A program made the translations under genes and the position numbers. Below, in pieces: positions 42,821 to 51,990 of a stretch of 64,000 nucleotides of DNA. Each line of letters begins with the position of its first letter. Position 1 is the stretch's first letter. The stretch covers positions 62,001-126,000 of the forward strand of contig NZ_SPKJ01000001.1 of the NCBI RefSeq assembly GCF_009866965.1, read 5' to 3'. Under the pieces are notes generated by a model that saw only the letters and a program-made list of their open reading frames with translations, ran no database searches and was not told the DNA's origin. Origin of the DNA: Propylenella binzhouense. GTDB taxonomy: Bacteria; Pseudomonadota; Alphaproteobacteria; Rhizobiales; Afifellaceae.

Positions 42821-43301
42821 CACTGACAATGACATAGCGGTGCCCAGTTTCATCCTATCCGGCGCGCCAATTTCCGCAATGAAGTCAACGAATTATCTGA
42901 TTGTGCGCGCCTTCCAGGTTTTGGCGGCCTCTGCCCACGGAAGCGCCGCGTCGCGTTTCCTGCGCGACGGAAAAGGGGGCGTTGGACGCGTTTCTGCGGA
43001 ATTCGAGGACGCGCCTGAGCCATTCTTGGCGAAAGCATTTCGGCTCGAGACACAGCTAACCCATCGAGCGTTGCTCACGTGGGCAACGCCCATCGTTATT
43101 GGCGCAAGCTAATTTGCCAGGTGGACGGTAAGGCTTCCTGTGACCCATAGCAGCGGTTCGGAACGCCTGCTTTCGGCGCAATGCGACTATTTCGCCCGAT
43201 AGGGCGAGACCTGCCTCACTGCTGATCTTGACGCAATCCGCTTTCGGTCCGTCGGAAAACCCGATGATCGGCGCTATAAGGTTTGACCTGCCGCTGAACC
43301 T
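42821..43301. other. about 480-bp stretch without a supportable gene
   Basis: Lies between two transposon remnants. Short frames occur on both strands but show no family pattern or good ribosome binding site. GCGCCAATTTCC at about 42864-42875 repeats the sequence at the tRNA remnant end (41697-41708). Otherwise nothing is recognised. Confidence 0.4.
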
Positions 43302-43566
43302 TCATCGAGCGGCGATTGGAGTCTCGGCTGTTGATGCACCATTTGGCGCTGCATGAGCAATCGGCGCCGTCGCGGAGCTTTCATCCGGCGGAGCGTCGCT
43401 GCCGGTTGCGGTGATGGTGGTGGCGAACTCGGCCGGAATGGCGTAGCCCAACGCCGAGTGAGGCCTCTCGTGTTGTACTCGCTGACCCACTCGGCGATGG
43501 CGTTCCGGGCGTGATCGAGGCCGAAGAACAGGCTCTCGTTGAGCAGCTCGTCGATGCTTTTCAGAG
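43302..43566 (-). pseudogene. IS3-family transposase (OrfB) C-terminal remnant
   Basis: The minus strand reads SIDELLNESLFFGLDHARNA and IAEWVSEYN in one frame, then after a slip RPHSALGYAIPAEFATTI, the end of the IS3-family DDE integrase domain. The 5' part of the transposase is absent. It directly abuts the 3' end of an ABC permease gene, where the missing ATPase gene would be expected. Confidence 0.75.
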
Positions 43567-43567
43567 G

Positions 43568-44230
43568 CTACCTGGCGGTGCGGCGGCGGTTGCTCACGTC
43601 GAGCTGACGCTCGGTCCATTCGACCAGTTTGGCCGCAGGATAGCTGATTGCGAAATAAAGAACCGCCACCAATCCGAAAATCTCGAAATGGTGAAAGGTT
43701 TTCGCCGCGAGGAGTTGTCCCGTCATCATCAGATCTCTCATGGTGATGACCGAGACAAGCGACGAATCCTTGAACATCGATACGAAAAAATTTCCCAGCG
43801 AAGGAATGACCAGCCGGATCGCTTGCGGAATGAGTATCTTCCAGAGGGCGAGCCGTCGCGTCATGCCCAGCGCCGTCGCCGCCTCGAACTGGCCGCGCGG
43901 CACGGCCTGGATGCCGGAGCGGAACACCTCGGCCATATAGGCGGCATAGTTGATCGAGAGCCCCGCCACCCCCGCGACGAAGGGCGACAGCACGATGCCG
44001 CCATAGGGCAGCACGTAATAGAGCGTAAAAAGCTGCAGCAGCAGCGGCGTGCCGCGTATGAACTGAATATAGGCGGCGGCCAGCCAGCGCACCGGTGCCA
44101 GCTGCGACAGACGCGAAAGCCCGATGAGGAGGCCAAGGCCAAGCGCGAGCGCATAGGCGGCGAAAGAGACCTCCAGCGTCACCAGCGCGCCGTACAGCAG
44201 GGGCGGCAGGTAGGAGACAAGCTGCTGCAC
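43568..44230 (-). CDS. amino-acid ABC transporter permease (His/Glu/opine family)
   Basis: A 220-aa inner-membrane permease with five hydrophobic segments and the EAA loop EAATALGMTRRLALWKILIPQA that contacts the ATPase. N-terminal TLEVSFAAYALALGLGLLIG and IQFIRGTPLLLQLFTLYYVL are typical of the polar amino acid family. It lies 71 bases downstream of the binding-protein gene. No ATP-binding-protein gene follows; an IS3 remnant is there instead, so the transporter is incomplete here or borrows an ATPase. Confidence 0.9.
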   Translation of the reverse strand: MQQLVSYLPPLLYGALVTLEVSFAAYALALGLGLLIGLSRLSQLAPVRWLAAAYIQFIRGTPLLLQLFTLYYVLPYGGIVLSPFVAGVAGLSINYAAYMAEVFRSGIQAVPRGQFEAATALGMTRRLALWKILIPQAIRLVIPSLGNFFVSMFKDSSLVSVITMRDLMMTGQLLAAKTFHHFEIFGLVAVLYFAISYPAAKLVEWTERQLDVSNRRRTAR

Positions 44231-44300
44231 GGTGCGATCCTCGTGGTCCGGCGCCCGGGAACAGGCAGGGCGGACCGTCCCACGACAATCCGCCCGATGC

Positions 44301-45215
44301 TCAGTTGTTGACGGCGGTCAGGCCCCACTTGGCCAGAATCTTCGGCATCTCGCCATTGTACTGCATCCATTCCACGGCGGCCGAGATCGCGCTCATGAGC
44401 TGGACGTCCTTCTGGCGGAAAGCATAGCGGCTATAGGCGCTCGGGTTCTTGACCGAACGCGGGGCGTAGTCCTCGACCATCTCCACCTGCCATTCGGGAT
44501 GGTCCTTGAGCGAGGCCGCCATCACCGGCTGGTCGTAGAGCACGGCGTCGAGGCGGCCCATGGCGAGCTCAGGCAGCATCTGCACCCAGTCCTGATAGAG
44601 CTGGGCATCGAGGCCCTTCTCGGCGTCGAGCCATTCGGCATAGTTGCTGCCGATCAGCGTGCCGACGCGATGGCCCTTGAGATCGGCAAGCTGGTGCAGC
44701 TTGAGCGGGTTGCCTTTCTTCACGACCAGAGCCTCGGCGTAATAATAGGTCGGGAAGCTGAAGCTCACGACCTTCGCCCGCTCGGTGGTGGACATGATGG
44801 AATCGCCGACCATGTCGAAGCGTCCGGCCTCCACGCCCGGCACAAGGCCATCGAACGTTACGGTCTGGGGATCGATTTCCTTGATTTTCAGCATCTTTGC
44901 CGCGAGGCGGATGATATCGGCATCGATGCCCTGCCACTCGTTGGAGCCGGCGTCGAAGAAGCTGAAGGGCCAGCTGTTCGCCGTGGCCACGACCAGCTTT
45001 CCCTTGGCCTGAACATCGGCCAAGGAACTGTCCGAGCCGCCGATATCGGGAATGGAAAAGCCCTCGAAGCTGGTGTCGATGGCCGGCGCCGCGGCGCGGG
45101 CCGCCGGCGCATTGGCCAGCACGGCGGCACCCGCGGCGGAAGCGAGGCCGGCACGCATGAAATCGCGACGGCCGAAGGTCGGCCGCGCGGACGGCGTATC
45201 GTGAGATGCAGTCAT
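44301..45215 (-). CDS. amino-acid ABC transporter substrate-binding protein
   Basis: A 304-aa periplasmic binding protein of the cluster-3 family (SBP_bac_3). Tat-type signal GRRDFMRAGLASAAGAAVLA, then KLVVATANSWPFSFFDAGSN, WQGIDADIIRLAAKML, DMVGDSIMSTTERAKVVSFS and LIGSNYAEWL, the hallmark strands of the two-lobed fold. It should deliver an amino acid or related amine to the adjacent permease. The start at 45215 (MTASHD) gives the proper signal peptide length. Confidence 0.9.
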   Translation of the reverse strand: MTASHDTPSARPTFGRRDFMRAGLASAAGAAVLANAPAARAAAPAIDTSFEGFSIPDIGGSDSSLADVQAKGKLVVATANSWPFSFFDAGSNEWQGIDADIIRLAAKMLKIKEIDPQTVTFDGLVPGVEAGRFDMVGDSIMSTTERAKVVSFSFPTYYYAEALVVKKGNPLKLHQLADLKGHRVGTLIGSNYAEWLDAEKGLDAQLYQDWVQMLPELAMGRLDAVLYDQPVMAASLKDHPEWQVEMVEDYAPRSVKNPSAYSRYAFRQKDVQLMSAISAAVEWMQYNGEMPKILAKWGLTAVNN

Positions 45216-45667
45216 GCCCGTCTCCAAGATTGTCCCTGCTTCGATGCAGGGGGTTGTTCCCCATCGTCGTCAGCCCGGAAGGTGATGCTGCCGACGGAAC
45301 GATCGCTCGCCGTTACGCAGCCGCTGCTCAACCCGGCTCATTCGCGAGCGACGAGTAACGTCTCATAAAATTCGCATAGATTCAAGCAAATCGTTCAATA
45401 ACTTTATTATTGGAGAAAAAATTTTCAGCTCAACGAATTAGTGTATTGGCTTCAGAACCAAGAACTTCTTTGAAATGAAATTGATACACCTTTCCAAACG
45501 TCACTTCACATCGAATTGTCTTCGCCTCATCTTCTCCGCAGCCCTATACGCGCGTGCGAGTACTGCCGCCCAGGCAGGCGGCCTTGGTCGGATGCGAACG
45601 CGCGGCGCGGCCGCACCGGCCGGCCACGCAGCCTGAAATGGCGGAAGCCCGCTCCCGCCAGGCCCCT
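45216..45667. other. AT-rich intergenic region with likely promoter of the ABC genes
   Basis: About 450 bases without a gene. The part 45360-45500 is conspicuously AT-rich (runs of A and T around 45400-45430) compared with flanking DNA and probably carries the promoter for the minus-strand binding-protein gene. Confidence 0.5.
45640..45659 (-). terminator. hairpin after the sarcosine-oxidase-like gene
   Basis: GGCGGGAG and CTTCCGCC pair (one G-U) around CGGG, 9 bases past the stop at 45668. A short ATTT follows. Candidate terminator of the hyu/oxidase unit. Confidence 0.4.
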
Positions 45668-46810
45668 TTAGAACAGCGGCAGCGAAGGCTCGGCCTTGCC
45701 CGCCGCCCACGGGGCGATCCGCTCCACGGGCTGCTCGCCAAGAGCGGCCGCGGCGATGCCAGAAGCGACAAGCGGGGCCAGCTTGAAACCGTGGCCGGAA
45801 CAGGCCGAAACCGCAAAGCCGTTCGCGCCCGGCTGCACCACCCGGAAGGTCTCGTCGTCGGTGACAGTGTAGAAGCAGGCGCGCGGCTCGATGATGCTGT
45901 AGCTCTCGACATCGCGGTAGGCCTTCTTCATGCCGGCCCAGATGGGCGCGATGTCGTCCGCGGTCGCGATGCGGTCCTCGTCGGGATCGCCGGTGAGCGA
46001 GAAGCGGTGATCGCCGATCTTGAGGCGGGTGCCGCGCCGGGGCGGCAGGCAGTAGAGCCCGGCCTCGACATCCCGGACCACTACGACCGGCGCCGACATC
46101 CAGACGCGCAGATGCTCGGGCGGCGGCGCGAGATAGAGCACGGCCTGCCGCGAAGGCACGGCCACGCCGTCGAGGCCCGGCACCAGCCGCCCGATCCAAG
46201 GCCCTGCCGCCACGATCACGCGGTCGGCGCCGAACACGCCCCTGGACGTGGTAACGGTGGCCCTGTCAGGATCGACGTCGGTGACAGGCGTATGGGCCTG
46301 GAATTCAACGCCCAGCAGATTCAGATGGACGATCAGGTCGGTCATGATCCGGCGCGGGAACAGCAGCCCTGATCCGCCGACCTCGACCGCGCGGGAAATG
46401 CCCTGCTCGTTCAGCACCGGCAGGCGCCGGACGACCTCGGCGGCACCGAGATCCTTGCAGGAAATACCCATTTCCGCGAGTTGGGCTACCGTGTTGTCGT
46501 ACCAGGCATCCTCATGGCGCAGCACATAAATGCCGCCGGTCTCCTCATAGTGCGATCGCCCCAGATCCGCCCACAGCGCGTCCCAGGCGCGGAAGGCCTG
46601 CGGCATCATCCGCGCATAGCCGTTGAGCTTGCCGTAGGCGTGGCGGTTGATGCGATGCTCGTCCAGCGAGGACGACATCGGGTTGGGGATCGGGCCCTGA
46701 TCGAACAGCGTGACCTTCACGCCGCGCCTGGAAAGGGCCCAGGCGAGGCTCAGCCCCATGATGCCGACCCCGACGACGATGACGCTCCCGACTGACGGTG
46801 TTGCGGACAT
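45668..46810 (-). CDS. sarcosine oxidase-like FAD oxidoreductase (DAO family)
   Basis: A 380-aa flavoenzyme of the monomeric sarcosine/N-methyl-amino-acid oxidase type. The N-terminus has the FAD dinucleotide fold (VIVVGVGIMGLSLAWALSRR). Near the C-terminus PRACFYTVTDDETF places a Cys where monomeric sarcosine oxidase binds FAD covalently, followed by SACSGHGFKLAPLVASGIAA, the flavin-contact motif. Expected reaction: oxidation of an N-methyl amino acid to amine, formaldehyde and H2O2. The ATG directly follows the hyuB stop (TGAATG), linking it to the hydantoinase genes. Confidence 0.85.
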   Translation of the reverse strand: MSATPSVGSVIVVGVGIMGLSLAWALSRRGVKVTLFDQGPIPNPMSSSLDEHRINRHAYGKLNGYARMMPQAFRAWDALWADLGRSHYEETGGIYVLRHEDAWYDNTVAQLAEMGISCKDLGAAEVVRRLPVLNEQGISRAVEVGGSGLLFPRRIMTDLIVHLNLLGVEFQAHTPVTDVDPDRATVTTSRGVFGADRVIVAAGPWIGRLVPGLDGVAVPSRQAVLYLAPPPEHLRVWMSAPVVVVRDVEAGLYCLPPRRGTRLKIGDHRFSLTGDPDEDRIATADDIAPIWAGMKKAYRDVESYSIIEPRACFYTVTDDETFRVVQPGANGFAVSACSGHGFKLAPLVASGIAAAALGEQPVERIAPWAAGKAEPSLPLF

Positions 46811-48538
46811 TCACGGCTCCTCAAACTGCGGATAATGGCGAGCAAGGTAGTCCGGCGTGTATTTCCCGGAACTCAGGTCCGCCTGGACGGACTGCGGGCT
46901 GCGGGCCTGCGGCGCGCCATATCCGCCGGCGCCGGCCGTCTCGACGGTGATCGACTGGTCCGGCGTCACCGGCGTCAGTCCGGGCTTTGTCGGCAGGTCT
47001 TGGCGCCCCTCGCCGTCCTGCATGTAGAAGCGACCGCGCCCGCCCTCGGTCCCGCCGAAAATGCCCCAGGGCGCATTCAGGAACCGCTCGCCCTGCCCGG
47101 TGAACTGCGCCGTATGGCCGACCGGACGAATGGTCCGGCGCAGGCCCAGCCCGCCGCGATGCCGGCCCGCGCCGCCGGAATCCTCGACAAACTCATAGGC
47201 TTCCGCCAGAAGCGGATACTCCGTCTCGATTGCCTCGACCGGCAGGTTGGAGGTGTTGATCAGATGAACCTGGACCCCGTCCTTGCCGTCCTTTCCGGCG
47301 CGGCCGCCAAAGCCGCCTCCGACGGTTTCGAGATAGACATAATCCTTGCCGGTCTGCGCATCGCGACCCGCGAACACCACCATGGTGTTCGCGCCATTGG
47401 CGGCGCCGACCGCTCGGTCGGGAAGCGCCGGGGCAAGCGCGCCCAGAACCACGTCGATGACACGCTGGCAGGTATTGGCGCGCCCGGCGACCGCTGCCGG
47501 GAAGGTCGCGTGCAGCATCGATCCGGCCGGCGCCACGATGTCGATGGCGTCGAGCATGCCCTGGTTCGAGGGAATGTTAGGATCGAGCAGCGCGCGCATG
47601 GCATAGACCACCGAGGACTGCAAAGCCCGGTAAGGGACGTTGATATTGCCCCGGACCATGGGATGCGAGCCGGTGAAGTCGCAGCGTATGCGTCCTTCGT
47701 CCGCCGGGTCCCCCACGGTCACGCGCAGCCGGATCGGCATGTTGATGGCGCCGAACCCGTCATCGTCCATCACGTCTTCGAACACGTAGCTTCCGGGCGG
47801 AACCTGTTCGATCGCGCGGATCATTCGGCCATAGCTGCGGGCGAGAATCTGCGCGAACGCCGCCTCCAGCGCGGCGAGCCCGTGCTGGGCGGCGAGTTCG
47901 TGCACACGGCGCTCTCCCAGCCGGCAGGCGGCGATCTGCGCGTTGTAATCGCCGTGGCGCTCATCGGGCACGCGGGCGTTCAGGAGGACCAGATCGAGAA
48001 TGTCCTGCTGCAGCTCGTAGCCAGAGAACAGGCGAACCGGCGGAATGCGCAGGCCTTCCTGATAGATCTCCGTCATGCCGCCCGACATCGATCCCGGCGC
48101 CATGCCGCCGATATCGGCATGGTGGGCGATGTTGCACATGAAGCAGATCAGCTTGCCGTCGACGAAGACCGGCATGGAGAAATTGACGTCGGGCAAATGC
48201 GAGCCGTCGGCGACATAGGGGTCGTTGGCGATGAAGATGTCGCCGGGCCGGAACGCTTCCAGCGGGTATTTGCGCAGAAGAGCCCCGGTCAGCCCCAGCA
48301 TGGACGACAGATGAATGGGTTGCGACTTCTCGCACAGGCAGAGCATCCGCCCGTGAATGTCGATCAGCGCCGTGGAGTGATCGTTGCGTTCCTTGATGTT
48401 GGTCGAGAACGCGCTCTTCATCAGCGCGATGTAGGTCTCATCCGCGATCGAACGCAGTCCCGAAAGGATGATCTCCAGCGTCACCGCGTCGAGTTCCGGC
48501 CGGGCGGCGGCATCGGTCATATAGGCGGGGAGGCTCAT
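46811..48538 (-). CDS. hyuB: hydantoinase B / oxoprolinase subunit
   Basis: A 575-aa HyuB-type subunit: LDAVTLEIILSGLRSIADE, STNIKERNDHSTALIDIHGR, FIANDPYVADGSHLPDVNFS, FVDGKLICFMCNIAHHADIG, and the C-terminal GAGRHRGGLGLRRTIRP and TPVTPDQSITVETAGAGGYG. Together with HyuA it should hydrolyse a hydantoin or oxoproline ring in an ATP-dependent way. The start overlaps the hyuA stop by four bases (ATGA). Confidence 0.92.
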   Translation of the reverse strand: MSLPAYMTDAAARPELDAVTLEIILSGLRSIADETYIALMKSAFSTNIKERNDHSTALIDIHGRMLCLCEKSQPIHLSSMLGLTGALLRKYPLEAFRPGDIFIANDPYVADGSHLPDVNFSMPVFVDGKLICFMCNIAHHADIGGMAPGSMSGGMTEIYQEGLRIPPVRLFSGYELQQDILDLVLLNARVPDERHGDYNAQIAACRLGERRVHELAAQHGLAALEAAFAQILARSYGRMIRAIEQVPPGSYVFEDVMDDDGFGAINMPIRLRVTVGDPADEGRIRCDFTGSHPMVRGNINVPYRALQSSVVYAMRALLDPNIPSNQGMLDAIDIVAPAGSMLHATFPAAVAGRANTCQRVIDVVLGALAPALPDRAVGAANGANTMVVFAGRDAQTGKDYVYLETVGGGFGGRAGKDGKDGVQVHLINTSNLPVEAIETEYPLLAEAYEFVEDSGGAGRHRGGLGLRRTIRPVGHTAQFTGQGERFLNAPWGIFGGTEGGRGRFYMQDGEGRQDLPTKPGLTPVTPDQSITVETAGAGGYGAPQARSPQSVQADLSSGKYTPDYLARHYPQFEEP

Positions 48539-50586
48539 GGATCGATCTCGATGACAAGGGTGGAGGTCGAGCTGGAGCGGGCGCGATCGCCGGGGAACAG
48601 CACGGTGGTCGTATCGAGCTGCTCGACGATGGCCGGCCCGGCAATCTCCTGCCCCGGCCCGATGTCATCGCGCCGATACACTGCGGCGCGGTGCGGCGCC
48701 TCGCGCTGGAACCAGACCTCGCGGTGATCGACCGGCTGCGGAGGGCCGGCGAACCCACTGGAAACCGCGGCCGGGGTGAACTCGGCACGGTCGGTATGGC
48801 GGCCCGACGCGGCAAGCTGCGCCGAGGTCACCTCGATCTGCGCATTGGCGTTGTCGAAGCCGTAGATCCGGCGATGAACCAGCGAGAAGGCCTCCCGCAT
48901 CGCCACCGCGTCGAAGGGCAGCTCGGGGTCCCAGGGAACGGTGATCTCGAAGTTCTGCCCGGCATAACGCATGTCGAGCGTCGCCCCGCTGCGCCGGCTG
49001 GCCGGGCTGACATCCTGGGAAACGAACCACTGCCTCGCCTGTTCGGAAAGCTCGACCCACAGCTTCGCCAGCGCCGGCGCCAGCGCCTCGGTCAGCGGCA
49101 GGTGCAGCGGCGCGACGAAATGTTCGAGCTGGTCGGCCACGATCAGCCCCTGCGCGCAAAGAATGCCCGGATGCGGCGGGATGACCACCCGCGGGATTTG
49201 CAGCGCCCGCGCCACCGCGGACGCATGGAGCGGACCCGCGCCGCCATAGGCGATCAGCGTCAGCTTGCGTGGATCGTAGCCCTTCTCGACCGAGATCGCG
49301 CGGATGCCGCGCGCCATGTTGGTGACGGCGATGTCGATGATTCCGAGCGCGGTCCAGATTCGCGGCAGATCGATCTGCGCGGCAAGCGCGTCAATAACCC
49401 CGGCCGCGAGCTCGGGGTGCATCGGCATGTCACCGGCCAGCAGCCCCCTGGACGACAGGCGTCCGAGAACGACATTGGCATCCGAGACCGTCGGGCGTGT
49501 GCCGCCCCGGCCGTAGCAGGCAGGCCCCGGAAACGCGCCGGCGCTTTCCGGCCCGACCTTCAGCAGTCCGTCGGTATCGATCCACGCCAGCGAGCCGCCG
49601 CCGGCCCCGATGGCGTCGATATCGACCGACGGCATGCGGACCGGATAGCCCTCGACCCAGCGCTGGCTGACATTGCGCGTCCGATAGTCCCAAATCAGCG
49701 ACACATCCGAACTCGTGCCGCCAATGTCGAGGCTGATGGCATGGGGCTCGTCGATAGAGCGCAGCTCATGCGCCGCCCCCGCTACGCCGGCCGCCGGACC
49801 CGAGAGCGCGGTACGGATCGGAAAGCGCCGCGCACGCTCGGCGGAAATCAGCCCGCCGGAGGACTGGTTGATGCCGAGCGGTACATCGCCGGTGAGTTCG
49901 CGCACGCCCTGCTGCAACGAGCCGAGATAGGTGTCGAGAACCGGCTGGAGATAGGCGTTCAGCACTGTGGTCGACAGCCGCTCATATTCGCGGAATTCCG
50001 GGCGGACCTCGCAGGACAGCGATACCGACACACCGGGCATCGCGGCGGCCAGCGCCGCGCCGATCCGCCGCTCGTGCTCGGGCGCCACATGGGAGAACAG
50101 CAGGCAGACCGCCACCGCGCCGGGCTTCGAGGCCGCGACCTCGGCCACGACCCGCACGATTTCCTCATCCGTCAGCGCGAGGACCACGCGACCGCCGCGC
50201 GTGATCCGCTCGGCCACCTCGAACCGGCGCTCGCGCGGCACCAGAGGCGGGGGAAAGTCCTTCTGGAGATCGTAGATTTCCGGGCGGACCTGCCGCCCGA
50301 TTTCCAGCAGGTCGCGAAAGCCGCGCGTTGTGATCAGGCTGACACGGGCGCCCTTGCCCTCGATGAGCGCGTTGGTCGCAATTGTGGTGCCATGCGCGAT
50401 GCGGCTGAAGGCGCCCGGATCAAGCCCGAATCGGGCGCACAGTTCGGCGATGCCGGCGAGGATCGCCTCGGCGGGATTGTGCGGGGTCGACGGACGCTTG
50501 TGGTAGAAGGTGCGGCCATCGGCGGGGTTATGGGCACACAGATCGGTAAAGGTGCCGCCGACATCGATGCCTAGGGTCCAGTTCAT
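48535..50586 (-). CDS. hyuA: hydantoinase A / oxoprolinase subunit
   Basis: A 683-aa ATP-binding subunit of the acetate/sugar kinase-like fold: TLGIDVGGTFTDLCAHNPAD, IAHGTTIATNALIEGKGARV, GGTSSDVSLIW, DIDAIGAGGGSLAWIDTDGL and VGPESAGAFPGPACYGRGGT. It acts with HyuB in ATP-driven opening of five-membered imide rings (N-methylhydantoin, hydantoins, 5-oxoproline). Its neighbour relations with a sarcosine-oxidase-like enzyme favour N-methylhydantoin-type substrates. Confidence 0.92.
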   Translation of the reverse strand: MNWTLGIDVGGTFTDLCAHNPADGRTFYHKRPSTPHNPAEAILAGIAELCARFGLDPGAFSRIAHGTTIATNALIEGKGARVSLITTRGFRDLLEIGRQVRPEIYDLQKDFPPPLVPRERRFEVAERITRGGRVVLALTDEEIVRVVAEVAASKPGAVAVCLLFSHVAPEHERRIGAALAAAMPGVSVSLSCEVRPEFREYERLSTTVLNAYLQPVLDTYLGSLQQGVRELTGDVPLGINQSSGGLISAERARRFPIRTALSGPAAGVAGAAHELRSIDEPHAISLDIGGTSSDVSLIWDYRTRNVSQRWVEGYPVRMPSVDIDAIGAGGGSLAWIDTDGLLKVGPESAGAFPGPACYGRGGTRPTVSDANVVLGRLSSRGLLAGDMPMHPELAAGVIDALAAQIDLPRIWTALGIIDIAVTNMARGIRAISVEKGYDPRKLTLIAYGGAGPLHASAVARALQIPRVVIPPHPGILCAQGLIVADQLEHFVAPLHLPLTEALAPALAKLWVELSEQARQWFVSQDVSPASRRSGATLDMRYAGQNFEITVPWDPELPFDAVAMREAFSLVHRRIYGFDNANAQIEVTSAQLAASGRHTDRAEFTPAAVSSGFAGPPQPVDHREVWFQREAPHRAAVYRRDDIGPGQEIAGPAIVEQLDTTTVLFPGDRARSSSTSTLVIEIDP

Positions 50587-50606
50587 GGAAGGCTCCTGCC
50601 CGCGGC

Positions 50607-51797
50607 TCAGGCCGCGACGGCAAAGGCGGCGAAGTCCGGCAGGCCGGTTCCGCTCAGGTCCCGCGCACAGAGCGCCTTGAATCCGTCGAGATCGACCGGC
50701 CCCTCGGTGGCGATCACCAGCACGCGAGACTGGTCATCGAGCCCGATCGCGGCGCGCAGATCGCGCTCGCCGGATAGCGAGATCAGCCCGGCCAGCCCCG
50801 CGACGCCGCTGTCGCCGACATCCACCGGCGCATCGCCGAAGGCACCGAGATGCAGCCCCTGCATCACCCAGATCGCCAGTTCGTCGGTCGTGGTCATGAA
50901 CGCGTCGGTGCCATGAGCGATCACCGGCCAGGCCAGGCCCGAGGCCTCTCCCACCGAGAGCCCGGCCATGATCGTGTCCAGCGCTCCCTCGATGATCAGC
51001 GGCCGCCCGGCCCGCGCCGAGCGGATCAGGCAATCGGCCTTGGTGGGCTCCACGATGATGCAGCGCGGCCCGAGGTCGCCGGGAAAACGCTCCCGCAACA
51101 GGCCGATTATCGCGGCGGCGAGCCCGCCGCAGCCGCCCTGGATGAAGACATGGGTCGGCATGGCGAGCTGCGCGGCCTCACCCAGCAGCTCCTCGACCAT
51201 CACGCCATAGCCCGCCATGACGTGAACGGGATTGATGTCGTAGTCGTGCGAGGTATCGGGCACCAGCACCCAGCCATTCTCTGCGGCCACCCTGCGGGCG
51301 GTGGCGGTGCTGACGTCGTAATTGCCGTCGACACGGATGATCTCGGCGCCCTGGGCTTCGATCAGCGACTGGCGCATCGGGGAGACCCCGCTGTGCAGGA
51401 ACACCACGCAGCGTATGCCGGCCTTGCGCGCGCCCCATGCCAGCGAAAGACCGTGATTGCCGTCGGAAGCCGTCGCCGCGACCGGTCCGTCCGGTGCGCC
51501 CCGCCAGCCCTCCAGCACGCGCTGAAGCGCATAGGCGCCGCCGAGGGCCTTGAAGCTGCCGATGCCGAACCGCGCACCCTCATACTTGCAGTCGATCGCT
51601 GCCACGCCGCACCGGCGCGCAAGCCCCTTGAACGACAGCACAGGCGTCGGCCGATAGCCCGGCCACGCGGTGATGCGGGCAATCGCCTCACGCGCGAGGT
51701 CCCACCCGACAATGCGCTTCAGCCCGTCATCATAGGCTCCGTCCTCGTCATGCAGGGGACTGAGGAAAAACTCCGGACGGCTGATCGGCTCTGGCAC
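50607..51797 (-). CDS. diaminopropionate ammonia-lyase-like PLP enzyme
   Basis: A 396-aa fold-type II PLP enzyme. Lys in GIGSFKALGGAYALQRVLEG is the Schiff-base lysine, ATASDGNHGLSLAWGARKAG binds the cofactor phosphate region, and FIQGGCGGLAAAIIGLL is the glycine loop. This pattern fits the YgeX/diaminopropionate ammonia-lyase group (2,3-diaminopropionate to pyruvate and two ammonia). The GTG at 51797 is taken as the start because GGGAGA lies 7 bases before it; an upstream frame without a site would add 20 residues. Confidence 0.85.
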   Translation of the reverse strand: MPEPISRPEFFLSPLHDEDGAYDDGLKRIVGWDLAREAIARITAWPGYRPTPVLSFKGLARRCGVAAIDCKYEGARFGIGSFKALGGAYALQRVLEGWRGAPDGPVAATASDGNHGLSLAWGARKAGIRCVVFLHSGVSPMRQSLIEAQGAEIIRVDGNYDVSTATARRVAAENGWVLVPDTSHDYDINPVHVMAGYGVMVEELLGEAAQLAMPTHVFIQGGCGGLAAAIIGLLRERFPGDLGPRCIIVEPTKADCLIRSARAGRPLIIEGALDTIMAGLSVGEASGLAWPVIAHGTDAFMTTTDELAIWVMQGLHLGAFGDAPVDVGDSGVAGLAGLISLSGERDLRAAIGLDDQSRVLVIATEGPVDLDGFKALCARDLSGTGLPDFAAFAVAA

Positions 51798-51857
51798 TGT
51801 GACATCTCCCGGGGAGGCTCGCCAACGCTTCGCGCTTCGGCAAGTTGTAGAAAACAT

Positions 51858-51871
51858 TTTCCTAAAGGAAG
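51858..51871. promoter_or_regulatory. palindrome-like operator candidate
   Basis: TTTCCTAAAGGAAG lies 61 bases before the ammonia-lyase start; a similar TTTCCTATGAGAAA lies at 56683-56696, 63 bases before the dctP start. Similar half-sites and distances suggest a shared regulator; weak evidence. Confidence 0.3.
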
Positions 51872-51990
51872 TAATTAGTCAACTTCTTTCCAAATTCACC
51901 AGAATGAGAAACACCTGCGATCCTCGGAAATGCGTCGTCCGCACCGGGGCCTTCCGGCAGCCGCTACGGGGAAGAGCCCGCAGCATCCGG

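Noticed and set aside
42840-43112. 90-codon plus-strand frame between IS remnants
   Set aside because: No recognisable domain and no ribosome binding site; likely non-coding remnant DNA.
46835-50574. Long plus-strand frames opposite hyuB and hyuA
   Set aside because: Antisense shadows of two genes with complete family motifs.
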